Below, in pieces: positions 21,675 through 33,262 of a stretch of DNA of 64,000 bases. Under the pieces are notes generated by a model, which worked only from the letters and a program-made list of their open reading frames with translations, was not told the origin of the DNA and searched no databases. Source of the stretch: Xenopus tropicalis (Eukaryota; Chordata; Amphibia; Anura; Pipidae); the NCBI RefSeq assembly GCF_000004195.4, contig NC_030677.2:112493036-112557035 (forward strand), read 5' to 3'. A program made the position numbers and the translations under genes. Each line of letters begins with the position of its first letter. The first letter of the stretch is position 1.

Positions 21675-22351
21675 TGGTTTTTTTTTTTTTTTTAGATTGG
21701 CTACTGTTCTCCTGCATGATATTCCACTACATATCGTGATCTATTATTCTATCCATTTTTATTTTCTATCTATTTATCCAAGGAAAATCGTTTCCCTTCC
21801 AGGTCATACCCAGAATGGAGTCTTACAACACCAGCAGCAGGGAAGTTAAATTAGTATTTAACTCAAGGCTGCTAGGAATCCTGGCTCTTTTAAATAATTG
21901 ACTGACAGGAAATTACTTGTGTTGGTTTTACTGGTGTATGATTGGAAAGCAGGTAATCATCTGTCTCTGTGGGGTGATAATGTTTTGTTAGAAATCACCA
22001 TGTGTAATATTACTAATAAATCCTCCAAGTGCTGGTCCCACACATGGGCAAGGTTCTAAGGAGAGACTGTGGTGGTGATGAAATTACCTGTTTTTTTTTC
22101 AAGGACTCCCTATTTGATATTGTGATATAGTGATATTGAGTTAAAGCTAAATAAGTACAGATAGGTGTATAATCCATTGTTTGTCAAAGAGGTGTCTATT
22201 AGTCAGGAACAAAAGCTGGTCATGTGGCAAAGATAAAAGTATGCCAGGAATACAAACTAACACCTTTCTTAAAGCACTTTTATGGTAAGACTGACCCATG
22301 ATTAATATTGTGTACAATGTGCAGCTCTTTCTTCCAGATTGATCAATCTTA
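21675..22351. other. intergenic, nothing recognised
   Basis: A T16-type homopolymer near 21678 and no supported gene or repeat ends. Confidence 0.5.
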
Positions 22352-22615
22352 GGGCTATGGCACACGGGGAGATTAGTCGCCCGTGACAAATCTCCCTTGT
22401 CGCGGGTGACTAATCTCCCCGAAATTCCATCCCACTGGCGAGAATGTAAATTGCCGGTGGGATGGCATACGTGGCACGGCTATTTGCCGCAATCGCCGAA
22501 GTTGCCTCTCGGCGCCGCGCATGCCATCCCACCAGTGATTTACATTCTCGCCAGTGGGATGGAATTTCAGGGAGATTAGTCGCCTGGCGAGTAATCTCCC
22601 CGTGTGCCACAGCCC
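22352..22615. mobile_element. palindromic MITE with TTA duplication (PIF/Harbinger-like)
   Basis: The ends are GGGCTATGGCACACGGGGAG and the inverse CTCCCCGTGTGCCACAGCCC. TTA precedes (22349-22351) and follows (22616-22618). The body is a long imperfect fold-back with GATTAGTCGCC, ATTCCATCCCACTGGCGAGA and GTAAAT boxes on both arms. A 3-bp TTA duplication is the PIF/Harbinger signature. Both-strand frames at 22397-22610 reflect the palindrome. Confidence 0.85.
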
Positions 22616-23150
22616 TTAGGACTTAAGAAGCCTTTAAAGGATTTATTGGTTGTAAACTAATGTCTCAGTTATTTGTACAGTGTAAATGCCTACAACAAGA
22701 AAAAGTAACCACAATTAAAATGGTTAAATCATATCGTCAAACGTTTTGGTCGCACTAAAGCAACATTCATCAGGGACATGAACATGGGTTTACTCACGTA
22801 CATTTTTATTGCTTTACATTTTTCACTTACACTTATTTGCAGTAGCGTAGTAGTGGGACTTCACAAAAATGGATTGGCTGTTTTCAGGTTGTGCAGTCTG
22901 TTACATGAGTGCATAATAGATGGGTGGCTAGCATTGATACCTTGAGGCCCTGGACTCTCAAAAATCCACGTGACAGATGTACTGTCTGTATGTGCCAGGA
23001 TACAGATGCTGGACCAGTTTGCAGGCACAAGTATATTTTGAGTAAACTTACAGACTTGTTTGGGGTTAAAGGAGTGCTCATTGGCCATATGGGGTTTTAG
23101 TACCCAATTGCTCGAGCCAGAAGACTGTTCTTAAACGCCTACCCTTATAG
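22616..23150. other. intergenic, nothing recognised
   Basis: One TCAAACGTTTTGGTCGC...AACATTCATCAGGGACATG block at 22737-22783 matches, on the minus strand, the recurring CTGATGAA-stem-AAAACG arrangement. No gene is supported. Confidence 0.45.
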
Positions 23151-23577
23151 CAGGGGTCTCAAACTCGCGGCCCGCGGGCCATTTGCGGCCCTCGGTACAG
23201 TATTTTGTGGCCCGCACCAACGCCTTCTCAAAAGCAATGAATGGATCGCGATTTTTATTGCGATTCAAGGGATAATGCAAGGCACGGCGGGCGGGAGCTG
23301 CTGATTGCGGAAATGACGTTATGCCATCATAACAGTTATTATGGGAAGACGTTCTGTGTGCACAATTAGCTGCTAAGGAGCTAATTGTGCACACAGAACG
23401 TCTTCCCATAATAACTGTTATGATGGCATAACGTCATTTCCGCAATCAGCAGCTCCCGCCCGCCGTGCCTTGCATTATCCCTTGAAAGCCAATTTTTTGT
23501 GAAATCCCTTATGCAGCCCAGCCTCATCCTGACTTTGCCTCCTGCGGCCCCCAGGTAAATTGAGTTTGAGCCCCCTG
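23151..23577. mobile_element. hAT-type MITE with exact 8-bp duplication
   Basis: The ends are CAGGGGTCTCAAACTC and the inverse AGTTTGAGCCCCCTG. The 8-bp word CCTTATAG precedes (23143-23150) and follows (23578-23585) the element, as expected for hAT transposition. The interior holds a perfect inverted repeat with 108-bp arms (23264-23371 and 23379-23486) around a 7-bp spacer. A lone right-end relative (AGTTTGACACCCCTG) occurs near 24316. It has no coding capacity. Confidence 0.92.
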
Positions 23578-23761
23578 CCTTATAGTATCATATACACTGT
23601 TCATATACTTATGAATTGGCTCATGCACAGTACAGGCTTTAATGCCCTTGCTATAAAATATCAGAGACATTTATAGCACGTGGACAGCATGCCTTATTGA
23701 TGTCTGATAAACAGTGTTTCCTCATCTTAGTAAAAGTAGTAAGGTACGTAGGTAAGTAGTA

Positions 23762-24059
23762 AGGTCCCTTGGACCGATTCGGCAGCTAATCGGCCCGTGT
23801 ATGGGCAGAACAGAGCGGCCTGGCCGACCGATATGTGGCCTGAAATTGGCCAGATCTCGATCGGCCAGGTTAGAAAATCCAGTCGGGTCAGGGACCGCAT
23901 CGGCTCGTTGATGCGGTCCCCGAACCAACTGCCCCATAACCACAGATGTAATGGGCCAAACGATCGGATTATTTTTTTTTTAAGTTTACTTGCTAACCGA
24001 TATTGCCCACCCGTAGGTGGGGATATCGGGTGAAGATATCTTATAGTGTATGGGCACCT
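23762..24059. mobile_element. MITE, GTGCCCATACAC family, copy 2 (inverted)
   Basis: The left end AGGTCCCTTGGACCGAT... and the right end GTGTATGGGCACCT carry the family landmarks in reverse order relative to 20066. GTA on the left and TTA on the right are the likely remnants of a TTA duplication. Confidence 0.75.
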
Positions 24060-24062
24060 TTA

Positions 24063-24237
24063 GGGGTATAGTTATCATGCTGTGTAAAAAGTGGAGTGAA
24101 GCATTACCAGTAATGTTGCCCAAGGCATCCAATCAGTAATCAGATTTCAACAGTAGCAAAGCATCTATTAGCTGCTATGAGCAACATCGCCGGTAATGTC
24201 TTACTCCACTTTTTACACATTGTGATAAATATACCCC
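24063..24237. mobile_element. MITE, GGGGTATA family, copy 1, TTA-flanked
   Basis: The ends GGGGTATAGTTATCATGCTG and the inverse TTGTGATAAATATACCCC are flanked by TTA at 24060-24062 and 24238-24240. The sub-terminal boxes GTGTAAAAAGTGGAGTGAAG and CTTACTCCACTTTTTACAC are inverted. A second copy is at 34263-34450. Its left TTA is the same three bases that end the preceding element. Confidence 0.85.
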
Positions 24238-24240
24238 TTA

Positions 24241-27200
24241 GTATCTTACTAAGTATATTAATAAAAAAATTGGCCAGCAACTTAGCCTGTGTTAGATTTC
24301 GCCCCCCTTATGTGATTGAGTTTGACACCCCTGCCATATGCAGTGCAGTGCAGTGCAGGGCTGTCGTTATTGGCACTTATTGGCGTTTGGGCATCCCACA
24401 GCTGTTCAGTTGTTACTGTACTACAACCCATAGGCATAGGCAGATTTTCATTAAGGCTTGAAGGGGCTAAGCCTCGACAAATGTTCCCGAGTGCCTTTAA
24501 CCTTAGCCTCCCCAAACAAAAGAAATCACCCTCTGCCCATGCCCATAGGGGAACATTTTTAGTCCAACTACTTGTTTTTGGTATGAGTATGACCAGTTTA
24601 AGCATATAACAGTTGATTGATTTCCCTTACAGACAAACATACAATTTAGGTAAATTCCTGCTCAATGGGCAGTCATTGCTTGAAAATACAGCAGTTGAAT
24701 TTTAAGGTCTGGGACCAGGCGAGAAGCACCAGTGAGCAATTCTGTCCTTGGAACAATATTCACACTGAGTTCTGACTACCAGGGTCACTGCTGGCAGTGT
24801 CTCTTATACCCTTCACACGGGCCACTCACGGAACACAGATGCCCCAAATCCATACCCTGCTTAAATTGTGTGGAGTTCATGGCTGCACCAAGGGCAATCC
24901 CATGTAGCTACACACAGTATTTTAAGCAGCAAAGGTTGCTTAAAATTCCAAACCACACTTCCATTCAACCATTTGCCTGCGAAGTACCTGCCTCCTACAC
25001 GCCGGTAGGCAAAGACCCTTATTGCCAACACAATTCCTGCTGCATGACCGTCTGCAGACTGGGGACGTTTCTGCTCTTTTAGTACAGGTAATTTGAAACT
25101 CTAGTAATTTGAAGTGTACTAAAAAAATATTTAAATAAACCCAGTAGGGTTGTTTTGCTTCCAATAATGATTATATTATATAATAATTATATCTTTGTTG
25201 GGATCAAGGACAAGCTGCTTTTTTTATTATTACAGAGAAAAAGGAATCAGTTTAAAAAAATGTTACTATTTGATTAAAATGGAGTCTATCCGCAGGGCCT
25301 TGCAGTCCCCAATCCAAACCTTGTCTATGCAATATGGCCAGGGCTGTCTGGATAACGGGTTTGTGGATAATGGATCCCATACTTGTATACGGATTCAACA
25401 CACAAACACACACATTTATTTAAAAAAAAAAAAAAATTCTTGTATTTCTTCATTTTATCATTTTATTTTTCAACTAAAACAAGTTTATCTGGCTGTGCGA
25501 CTATTGGATCGGGTATTCTAAGCACTAATCACACTGTCAGATCAGTTATTTTGTTATTTTATTAAACAATCTGTTGCAGACAATAACTTTAGCTTTCCAT
25601 TCAGCACTACCAGTAGATGCCACTGCACATCTCACTTTTCCCCTCCCTCCTCATCATCTAATTGTGTAGCTAGTTCATGGGCAAGGGCATCAGGTCCCCC
25701 ATTCTGGCACATAAACAAGATTTTGGCATGATACAAAGCTTGCCTTCATAACTGTGTCCACAAAATGGTGCCTACCTGCTTGCTTTGATTGAGTAATTCC
25801 AAGACTGAAGGAAACAAGATTTATATTATTTATATAGAGTAAGTAAAGTTTATTTTGCTCAACTAACAATATAGAAAATAATTTGGAGTTATTTCTTAGG
25901 ATGACAGGTTCCCTTTAAGCAGTCTTTTAGAAATTCCATAGAAGCTGGTTGTTTTTTCAAAGATTTGCAGGTTTGTTAGTTTCGATTAAAAAAGACGTAG
26001 TTACCCACTTTAGATTCGGGGAACGTGTCCTTTCCAAAAATATATACTTTTTAGGAGTCCTCATAATTTTGGGGGCTCTTATGAGACACCAAATGCACAG
26101 CGGGAGCTTATTCTGCAGCAAAATGTTAACCATTAAAATACATAAGAGTTTTCATTTTGGGGCCTTAATATGCCTTATACTTGGTTTAACCTATGCATAT
26201 TTTAACCCATGTATTTTGGGCATCAGACTACTCAGTAGAGCACTGGAATTAATTTTAGGTTGTTTGAGTTAGGTACACAAAGGTTTGTGGGAGATTTGAT
26301 GCTGTAAAATGGAGCTTTTATGCCAGCTTTCATCTGTTTTCAGCTTCAGTCTGGTGACCTGATGGAGGGGAGAGTGGAACTGAAGGAGTGAGTAGAAGAG
26401 CTTGAGCACATGTGGATCCAACTGCAAGGAGAGACGGGCACTGCTGGTAAGTAGGTGTGCACGGCTGATATTTGAATAGTTGTACACGTATCCCTACCCT
26501 CTGCCATAAGCATAGAGCTTACTTATAGGGCACCTATCATAGCAAAATATCCCACTAAAGGTGTTGACAGAGCCTGCAGTTTGGTTTGCGGAAGCAATTT
26601 TATTTTGCCCATAAATTGCCCCTAGCGTTATGCCTCCATGTTGGGATCAATGCATGTGCATAATGAGGAGTGTTCCAGCTCATTCATTATGCACATGCAT
26701 TTGTCATAGAATTGGTGCATTCCTCCCTATTTTTATGTCACATGCATCAGCAAAAGTATCAGCATCACATTAAACTCCAATTTGGGTTTAGTTTATACAT
26801 TTTTCACCCCCCGGTTTATTGATGTATGTATATGCCAATAGGTGCACTGAGTATACAACATTCATGCCTTATGGGGAATGGTGAGAGGATGCCAAGAATG
26901 ACCATTATAAATAGAATCTCTAGGCATTAGGCCACTGTAAGAATGCTTGGTGAAGCAGCCATAACCGCAGGAGGACTGTCACTCACAGGTATTGAACCTT
27001 TCACTGTTTTTTCATTGCTGATTTGATCCATTCTCTCACTCTCTACCCTTCTATATGTTACTCTTGCCAAATAAAACCAATACCCAGAATAAAGACACAA
27101 ACACACAGCAGCTTGATGGCTAATCTTTAAAAACTTATATATTGGGCTTTTTTGGTCCTGAGGAAGGCAAAAAAACTCTAGAAAAAAGCATGGGCCAATC

Positions 27201-27282
27201 TGCTTCACTTGAGGGAAAAATTCCTTCCTGACTTCTTAACGCCAATCGGATTTGCTCCAGAGATCAATATGCCATGATGGTA
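24241..27282. other. intergenic with scattered repeat fragments
   Basis: Fragments seen: a hAT-type right end near 24316; a block at 24492-24530 similar to 12255-12290 and 34797-34830 (CTCCCCAAACA...GAANTNACCCTC...CC..TG); a truncated family-B MITE at about 25680-25917. The 116-aa frame at 24732-25082 is cysteine-containing but has no recognisable domain or splice context. No gene is supported. Confidence 0.45.
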
Positions 27283-28060
27283 AGAGAAAGGAATATGGCA
27301 GCATATACATTAGCACCATTAAGCTGCTAGGTTAATGCAGCATTCCCTTTCATTCCATTGGACCCGAGACAGCCTGCAGACCCCGGATTCCTCAGTCTGA
27401 TGAATGGAGTGAAAAGGAATGCTGCATCTACCGAGTGGCTCTCGGATGCTCCTGTTCATGGTGCCATATTTGGTTAAAGAAAAGTAGGTGCTGCTAGTAG
27501 AACTTAAATAAGTGTAAAGGGCGGTATTGCTGGTGGTATTACAGTGAAAGGAAAGTGAGGCAGTGATGGTGAGGGACAGAGAAAGGAATATGGCAGCATA
27601 TACATTAGCACCATTAAGCTGCTAGGTTAATGCAGCATTCCTTTCCATTCCATTGGACCCGAGACAGCCTTAAGACCCCGGATTCTGCAGTCTGATGGAT
27701 GGAGTGAAAAGGAATGCTGCATCTACCGAGTGGCTCTCGGATGCTCTTGTTCATGGTGTCATATTTGGTTAAAAAAAAAAAAAAAAAAGGTACCGCTGGT
27801 AGAACTTAAGTGAGTGTAAAGAGAGGCACTGATGGTGAGTTATAGAGAAAGGGATATGGCAGCATACACATACTCGCCCATTAAGCTGCTAAGTGAATTC
27901 TGTATTCCTTCCCATTCTGTTGGGCCCCCAGCAGCCTGCAGACCCCGGCTTCTGCAGTCTGTTGGGTGGAGTGAAATGGAATGCAGCATCTTATGGGTGC
28001 TTCTGCATATGGTGCCATATCTGGTTGAAAAAGGAGATCCGTGGTGGAACTGCAGTTGGT
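27283..28060. repeat. three-copy tandem repeat, about 265-295 bp per unit
   Basis: Units start at AGAGAAAGG at 27283, 27578 and 27844. Units 1 and 2 are nearly identical through GGAATATGGCAGCATATACA, ATTAAGCTGCTAGG, GACCCGAGACAGCC and GGCTCTCGGATGCTC. Unit 3 is more diverged. Unit 2 contains an A-homopolymer of about 18 (27773-27788) that expands a shorter A run in unit 1. No coding function is evident. Confidence 0.85.
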
Positions 28061-28300
28061 GGCAAGAGAGGCACCTCTGCTGGATCTTTGGAGGATGGCA
28101 TTAGAGGCAGTACTGATGGAACTGCGGTGGGTGACAGAGGAGTCACTGCTTGTGCAACTATGGTGGGCAGCAGGGGAGGCACCACTGGGGAAACTACAAT
28201 AGGCAGCAGTGGAGACAACGCTGGTGTAACTACAGTTGGTGGCAGAGGAGGCACCGCCGTTGTAACTAAGGTTGTTGGCAGGAAGGCACAGCTTGTGAAA
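28040..28300. repeat. minisatellite, about 36-39 bp unit
   Basis: Degenerate units follow the pattern GGTGGCAGNGGAGGCACC...GTAACTA. Read on the plus strand in the frame that starts at 27893 they give a periodic peptide of about 13 residues with a VGGRGGT-like core; read on the minus strand (27991-28515) they give a Pro/Val-rich periodic peptide. It directly follows unit 3 of the tandem repeat. Periodicity near a multiple of three keeps frames open, so I do not call a gene. Confidence 0.7.
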
Positions 28301-28702
28301 GTGCAGTGAGTGGCAAGGGGGCAGCGCAGGTTAAACTGCAGTGGAAAGAAATGCATACACTGCTGGTAAAAATGTATCAGATGGAATTTTGTTAAATGGT
28401 GGATAAAAGAGATGGTACCACTGGTGGAAATATGGTGGACAGAAGGAGGTGCATTGTTGGTCTTACCTGAAAACACAATTGATGGAACTGATGTAGCTGA
28501 AGGAAGGTTCATCAATGGTGTTGGTGCCTAATCTGAACGCATCTGAGACCATCTGCAAAAGCCAAACAAATTAACTTCAAAATCATACCTTAGTGAGTTA
28601 TATTCCTGTATGCCACTTAGGGGATAGACTTCCCATTAATTTCCTTGACATCTCAACACATGTTAGCTGTCTGGGATTTACTTATTTTTTGTGACTGTTT
28701 TC

Positions 28703-28800
28703 AGGGCCAGAACTAGGGGTAGGCAGAAGAGGCACCTGCCTAGGACACAACGGTGGGGGGGGGCGCCAGGCCTTCTAGTTCCGGACTCTTTCCCCTCCAC
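28703..28800. repeat. dispersed repeat (partner at 5365)
   Basis: GGGCCAGAACTAGGGGTAGG followed by CAGAAGAGGCACCTGCCTAG parallels 5365-5420. A G-rich tract follows in both. Confidence 0.55.
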
Positions 28801-29096
28801 ACTGCAGCGGCCCCAACAACCCCACCACGATGGGGGGGGGCTGGTTGGGCCGGCTTGGCCCGGCACTGATTGCAATTCTGCAGGATGTATGAAAAACAAT
28901 CATATCAAGGATCAGCTCAATATTCCCATAGAATCTCCTTGTTGCAAGTACCCAATATGCCTGCTTTCCGTAACCAGCTCTGTTCTGATCAGCACCAATA
29001 ACACAAGAAATCCTAATGCTAGGCATTTATCCTTATGATTTGCGCTATGCGCCTGTCTTTTTTTAGGCAATTTCTTACCCATCATGCCATCAGGAC

Positions 29097-29297
29097 TTAA
29101 AATGCTGAATAGGTAAAGTCCTGAAAGGCGTCTTTGATCTCAGTTGCCATTTGGGCAGGAGGTCCTTTAGGCTGCGTCAGATTGGCCGACAGGTTGGTGA
29201 ACTCCTCGTCAAAATATCTGACGTCCTCCGGTCCGCTGAGGCTTGGAATGAATGGAGCCATTGCCCTTCTATCAGTTATATCATCCCAGACTATGTT
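29097..29297 (-). pseudogene. AGC protein kinase, last exon (C-terminal tail)
   Basis: Read on the minus strand, TATTTTACAG precedes the exon and a TAA ends it (29097-29099), giving 66 residues that start NIVWDD. The order PFIPSLSGPEDV, FDEEFT and the terminal FQDFTY matches the AGC-kinase C-terminal extension (PPFxP box, FDxEFT box, hydrophobic motif FxxFTY), closest by eye to SGK, S6K and PKN-type tails. In those kinases the hydrophobic motif docks on the kinase N-lobe and is a phosphorylation site. The exon joins in phase 0 to the upstream exon at 29459 to give HPFFN followed by NIVWDD, the canonical junction context. The rest of the kinase is not found, and the neighbouring exon has a disrupted start, so I call it a probable pseudogene or partial gene. 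Confidence 0.7.
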
Positions 29298-29458
29298 CTG
29301 TAAAATAATCACCATAAAAATGCTCATTATTAGAGGTTCTTCAGAAAATGAGACCTTATAGTCATTGTTAGAAGTTGAGGATATGAAAGGACTGCACCTC
29401 TCAGAGGGTATCCAAGAAGATCTTAGAATTATTAAGACAGTAGAGACAGAGCACTTAC

Positions 29459-29551
29459 ATTAAAGAATGGATGGTCAGCTACATCATCTGCACCTCTCTC
29501 GGTACAACCCAGTGGCAACCCAGTTGCCCCCCCCCACTTTGGATCTTTTTC
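29459..29551 (-). pseudogene. AGC protein kinase, penultimate exon (partial, frame-disrupted)
   Basis: The minus strand reads EKDPKWGGATG then LGCTERGADDVADHPFFN and then the donor GTAAGT (29453-29458). KDPxxRLGxxxxGADDVxxHPFF is the end of an AGC kinase domain; here the RLG position falls in a run of nine G residues and is lost (WGG). Immediately upstream the same frame meets TAA, and kinase-like residues (NIIGK) seem to continue in another frame, which points to a frameshift or small deletion. The intron to the next exon is 161 bp. No more exons were recognised up to 31 kb. An assembly error at the homopolymer is possible. Confidence 0.6.
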
Positions 29552-29559
29552 CCAATAAT

Positions 29560-31980
29560 ATTAGTCCCTAACAGCTCAGGATCTGTAATCTCACCATAAA
29601 GCAGTAAAGCCAGTACAGCAGCACACAGATTATGACAAGAAGCAGATGAAAGAGGGTGCCCTCTATATAGTTACACTTGAGGCACATTCCAACCACTGGC
29701 AGCCGTTTGTAGAGAGATCAGTTCTCCCACTGATGTGTGCGCATATTCACATGCTGCCCCCTCTGCTCCTCTCTCACAGACTGTGCCGTGTATACGTATG
29801 TGCCCTGGCGCATCCAGTGGCGTCACAGTGTGGGCATGTGCAATAACAAATTCTCTGCTCGTCAACCCTCAATAAAAAAAAAAATCTAATTTTGAAGAAG
29901 GCTCCAGTGGGGGCGGAAGCATTGAATATACACTACTTTCAATTTTTTTAAGACCTGTGAGTGCTATACTTCTTCAAACGTTTTATTCATTTTCTTGAGC
30001 ACCAGGGCATTTGCTTCTCTCTTGAGTGCATCCACATTGGTACAAGTAAAATCTTGGAGTTAGCCAGCACTCACATCAAAGTGAGCATACAACAACCATT
30101 GCCGGTTGAACCCTAAGTGGCGGGAAAGTAGCAGGCGTGGCGTCACCAGGGTGTCACTGCAGTAAGGCCATTAATGCATCACAGTGAAAAAAAGCAAACA
30201 GTACAAGACAGATATAAAAAAAAAAAAAACTGAAACCTTCTACATAATTCAAAATAAACAAAGTAACCGCATTTTCAGATTCTGCTAGATAACAAAGTTT
30301 CCTTTCTATTTAAACAAACAAAATAACTACATAATTAATTTGAAGTTTGTAGAGAAATGTCATTCTGTCAATATCAAAAATGCGCACAATGAATCTATGT
30401 TAGTACAGAGGGATAGGAACAAGACGCTAGTTGTGAGCAGCGCGGAAACCAGGGAAGCGATTATATATACGAAAAGATGCAATCCAGGGCTATTGCATAA
30501 CGGGGATGGGTGCCGCTCAACGGGACAGATTATATGGTACTTGTAGAAAACACCACCAAATACTACGGGTTACAGAGGGCAGTCGTGTATCTAGCAACCG
30601 GCAAATCAGTGCTGTGGTCAGTGTGGAGACTCACGCCGGATATTCATTGTTACAAAGTAGAGATCATAAGACGTTCCGTAATGCTATTTAGAGGTTAGCT
30701 AGCAACCTAGATGTAATGCCCAGTTCCAATGTACTGGGAGAGCAGAGTAAGGAAGAGGGAAGGAAGAAAAAGAGAGAAGTCAAAAAAGATATAGAAATGC
30801 CAGTCAGCATTGTAATCAGACCCCTCTAGAATTCAATTAACTAGTGCTGCCAGGCTGTGCCAGCTACAACCGGAACTATCATTTGAAGCAGCGTAGGCGG
30901 TTTTTCACGGCGAGGGCAATGAGGTTGTGGAATGCCCTTCCTAGTGATGTGATTCTGTTAATGCCTGGATGAGTTCTTGAACAAGCATAGTATCCAAGGC
31001 TATTGTGATACTAAAATCTACAGATAGTATTGATGTTGGTATATATATAGTTTATGTATGTGAGTGTATAGATGGGTCAGTATAGGTTTGTATGTGCTGG
31101 GTTAAATACATAAGTCTGAAACAATCGCTCCCATTAATAAAAGGGGGTATAAGAAATCAGTTCATTCAGTCCATGGGGACTGTCAAGGCGGTGGATCTAT
31201 TTGAGCCCATGGAGCCTATGAGTAAGTGCCCATAAGGCACAAAACACGTTAGACTTTTTTCTGTCCAAATAAATTACCTTTTTGAATGTTATTGTTACCA
31301 CTCCTGCCTTTATTATTGATGGTCTTTGCAATTAAGCTGTTCCGTTTCCAACTATTGGCAAGCCCTAGACTGGGGGTACTTTGCAAAATGGTACCATCTG
31401 CCACATATTATTATAAAAGACTTTATTAATCACCAACTCCATCAATTGTGCAGCAGAGCCAACACACTGTTTACATTTTTTTGTTGTTCTACTCAAATAA
31501 GAGGGCCAAGTTACCCTTTACATTAATAGAAAAAAACTGGGTTAATGTCAACTTCTGGATGCACGCTAGCATTGCACTGCAGGGAAGTTCATTGGATGAA
31601 GGCTTCAAAGCTTATATGGGGGGCATGTCGGAGGCTCCTTAGCATATTTTTAATTTATATTGTTTTCCAAATATATATGGATCTCTAACTGGTTGATTAT
31701 GTTATCATTTCCGGAATGTTTAGCAATCTCCTGAGATGTTTAGCAATCTGTTGGGGTTCTGGAATATTAAGCAAACCCCTGGTGTTCTGCAATACTTGGC
31801 AATCTTATGGTGCCCCTTGCTTCACTGATTCCTGTTTGATGCTACCAGCACTGCCCAACTTATTACATGTAGTGTAGAGTATTTGGAGATACGTAAGTAC
31901 TAATGCCTTACGCTATAGTGTAATATCTGAGTATGTATTGTATTTATTCAACAACTATGATAGATAACTGGAATGTTTAA
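29560..31980. other. intergenic with dispersed repeats
   Basis: Bases 29893-29930 carry a degenerate GAAGAAGGCTCC...GGCGGAAGC motif. Bases 30885-31080 (GGTTTTTCACGGCGAGGGCA, GAGGTTGTGGAATGCCCTTC, TGGATGAGTTCTTGAACAAG) match a sequence I recognise as widely dispersed in frog genomes. Bases 31228-31290 hold GTGCCCATAAGGCAC then AAAACACG then AAATAAATTA. Short frames at 30340-30698 have no domain support. Confidence 0.5.
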
Positions 31981-32107
31981 GGAGAAGACACATGGGGCTA
32001 TTAATCTCCATGACCACGACAGCGGCGACTAATCGTGTACTAGTCGGCGGGACCAATGGTGCGGCAATTTGTGGCACGGCAATTAGTCGCCCCATGTGTC
32101 TTCACTC
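31981..32107. mobile_element. small fold-back MITE, TTAA-flanked
   Basis: The left end GGAGAAGACACATGGGGC and the right end GCCCCATGTGTCTTCACTC are inverted; TTAA lies at 31977-31980 and 32108-32111. The inner boxes CGGCGACTAATCG and GGCAATTAGTCGCC are also inverted. Confidence 0.8.
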
Positions 32108-32774
32108 TTAAACCTGGCGAGCCCCGGCCCACACCCGATCCCAGCAGGGAGCATCACTGATCTGCTGGTCGCCCTCCTTCAACACGCTTCAGGTAAGTTT
32201 AATTTAGGCGTGCTTGGGAGAGGGGGTCGGACTGGTGTTGGGGGGTCCCTGCGGAGGGGGAGAGTGTGTGATGGCAGTGGGGACCATTGGGGGATGCAGG
32301 GGCCCATGAGGCAGAAGCTCCGGTGGGCTCTGCACACCCCAATCTGACCCTGCACCCATCCTGAAGTGTGTGCTAAAATCTGTCATTCATACGGCAATGC
32401 TATGTAAATACAATGTGGTATTTGAATACCTTCTATTGTACTTATTCTATTGGCCTAGTTCACCTTTGCATTAAATTTAGTGTAATGTAGACTGATATTC
32501 TGAGGTAATTTGCAGTTGGTATTTTGAATGATTAAGCTTTAGTTTAGCGGCTCTCCTGTTCAGTTATTCTGCAGCTGGTTGCTAGGACACTATAAAAAAA
32601 GAAAAACATCTGCACTCCTTCTAAAGTTTTTATTTCATTAAATATAAAAACATGTATGAATACTGAGAAGGAAACAGCCTGACACGTTTCTGGAAGAACC
32701 CTTAATTATAGGCTAATAGACAGCATGTGTGCATTCCATTGAAACACTTGTAGACAGTGCCATCTACTGCTTAA

Positions 32775-33180
32775 GGCTGATGCCACACGTGGCGTTTTTA
32801 CGCTGCGTATTTTCTAATTCTCTCGGCAGCTGAAAAACGCACGATATCATCCATAGAAATAACTTGAAAAGACACAAAGCAAACCACACAATGCGTAAAT
32901 ACGCTAGAATACACCTTACCACGGATTTTTCAAGCGTAGGCCGAAATACGCCAGTATTTGCACAGCAAGCTATTCCTATGTATACACAAAGGCAGCTGCC
33001 AGACCTAGCGGAAATACGCAGCATTTTTTACTATTTCGCACTATTAGCACCATGGAAACGGGATTTGCTACGTCACCAGTACTAGGCTGAAAAAAGCCAT
33101 AGTCAGGGGCTGTGTGGCTTGTGCAGCGTTTTTAGGCTGAGAAAATACGCAGCGTAAAAACCCCACGTGTGGCATCAGCC
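32775..33180. mobile_element. fold-back MITE with TTAA duplication
   Basis: The ends are GGCTGATGCCACACGTGGCG and the inverse CCACGTGTGGCATCAGCC. TTAA flanks it exactly (32771-32774 and 33181-33184). Inner boxes TTTTTACGCTGCGTATTTTC and GAAAATACGCAGCGTAAAAA are inverted. No coding capacity; the frames on both strands come from the symmetry. Confidence 0.88.
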
Positions 33181-33262
33181 TTAAATACAGAATGCCTATA
33201 CGTTTAAAAACAATGTAACAATATAAAACCAACATCAAGGAACCAAAAGGCAAGCTGTGCTA

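Noticed and set aside
24732..25082. 116-codon frame with several cysteines
   Set aside because: Cysteine spacing matches no family I recognise, there is no signal peptide or splice context, and the region is repeat-like.
27991..28515. 174-codon minus-strand frame, Pro/Val-rich
   Set aside because: It is the antisense reading of the minisatellite; the plus strand is open over the same region, which points to periodic composition.
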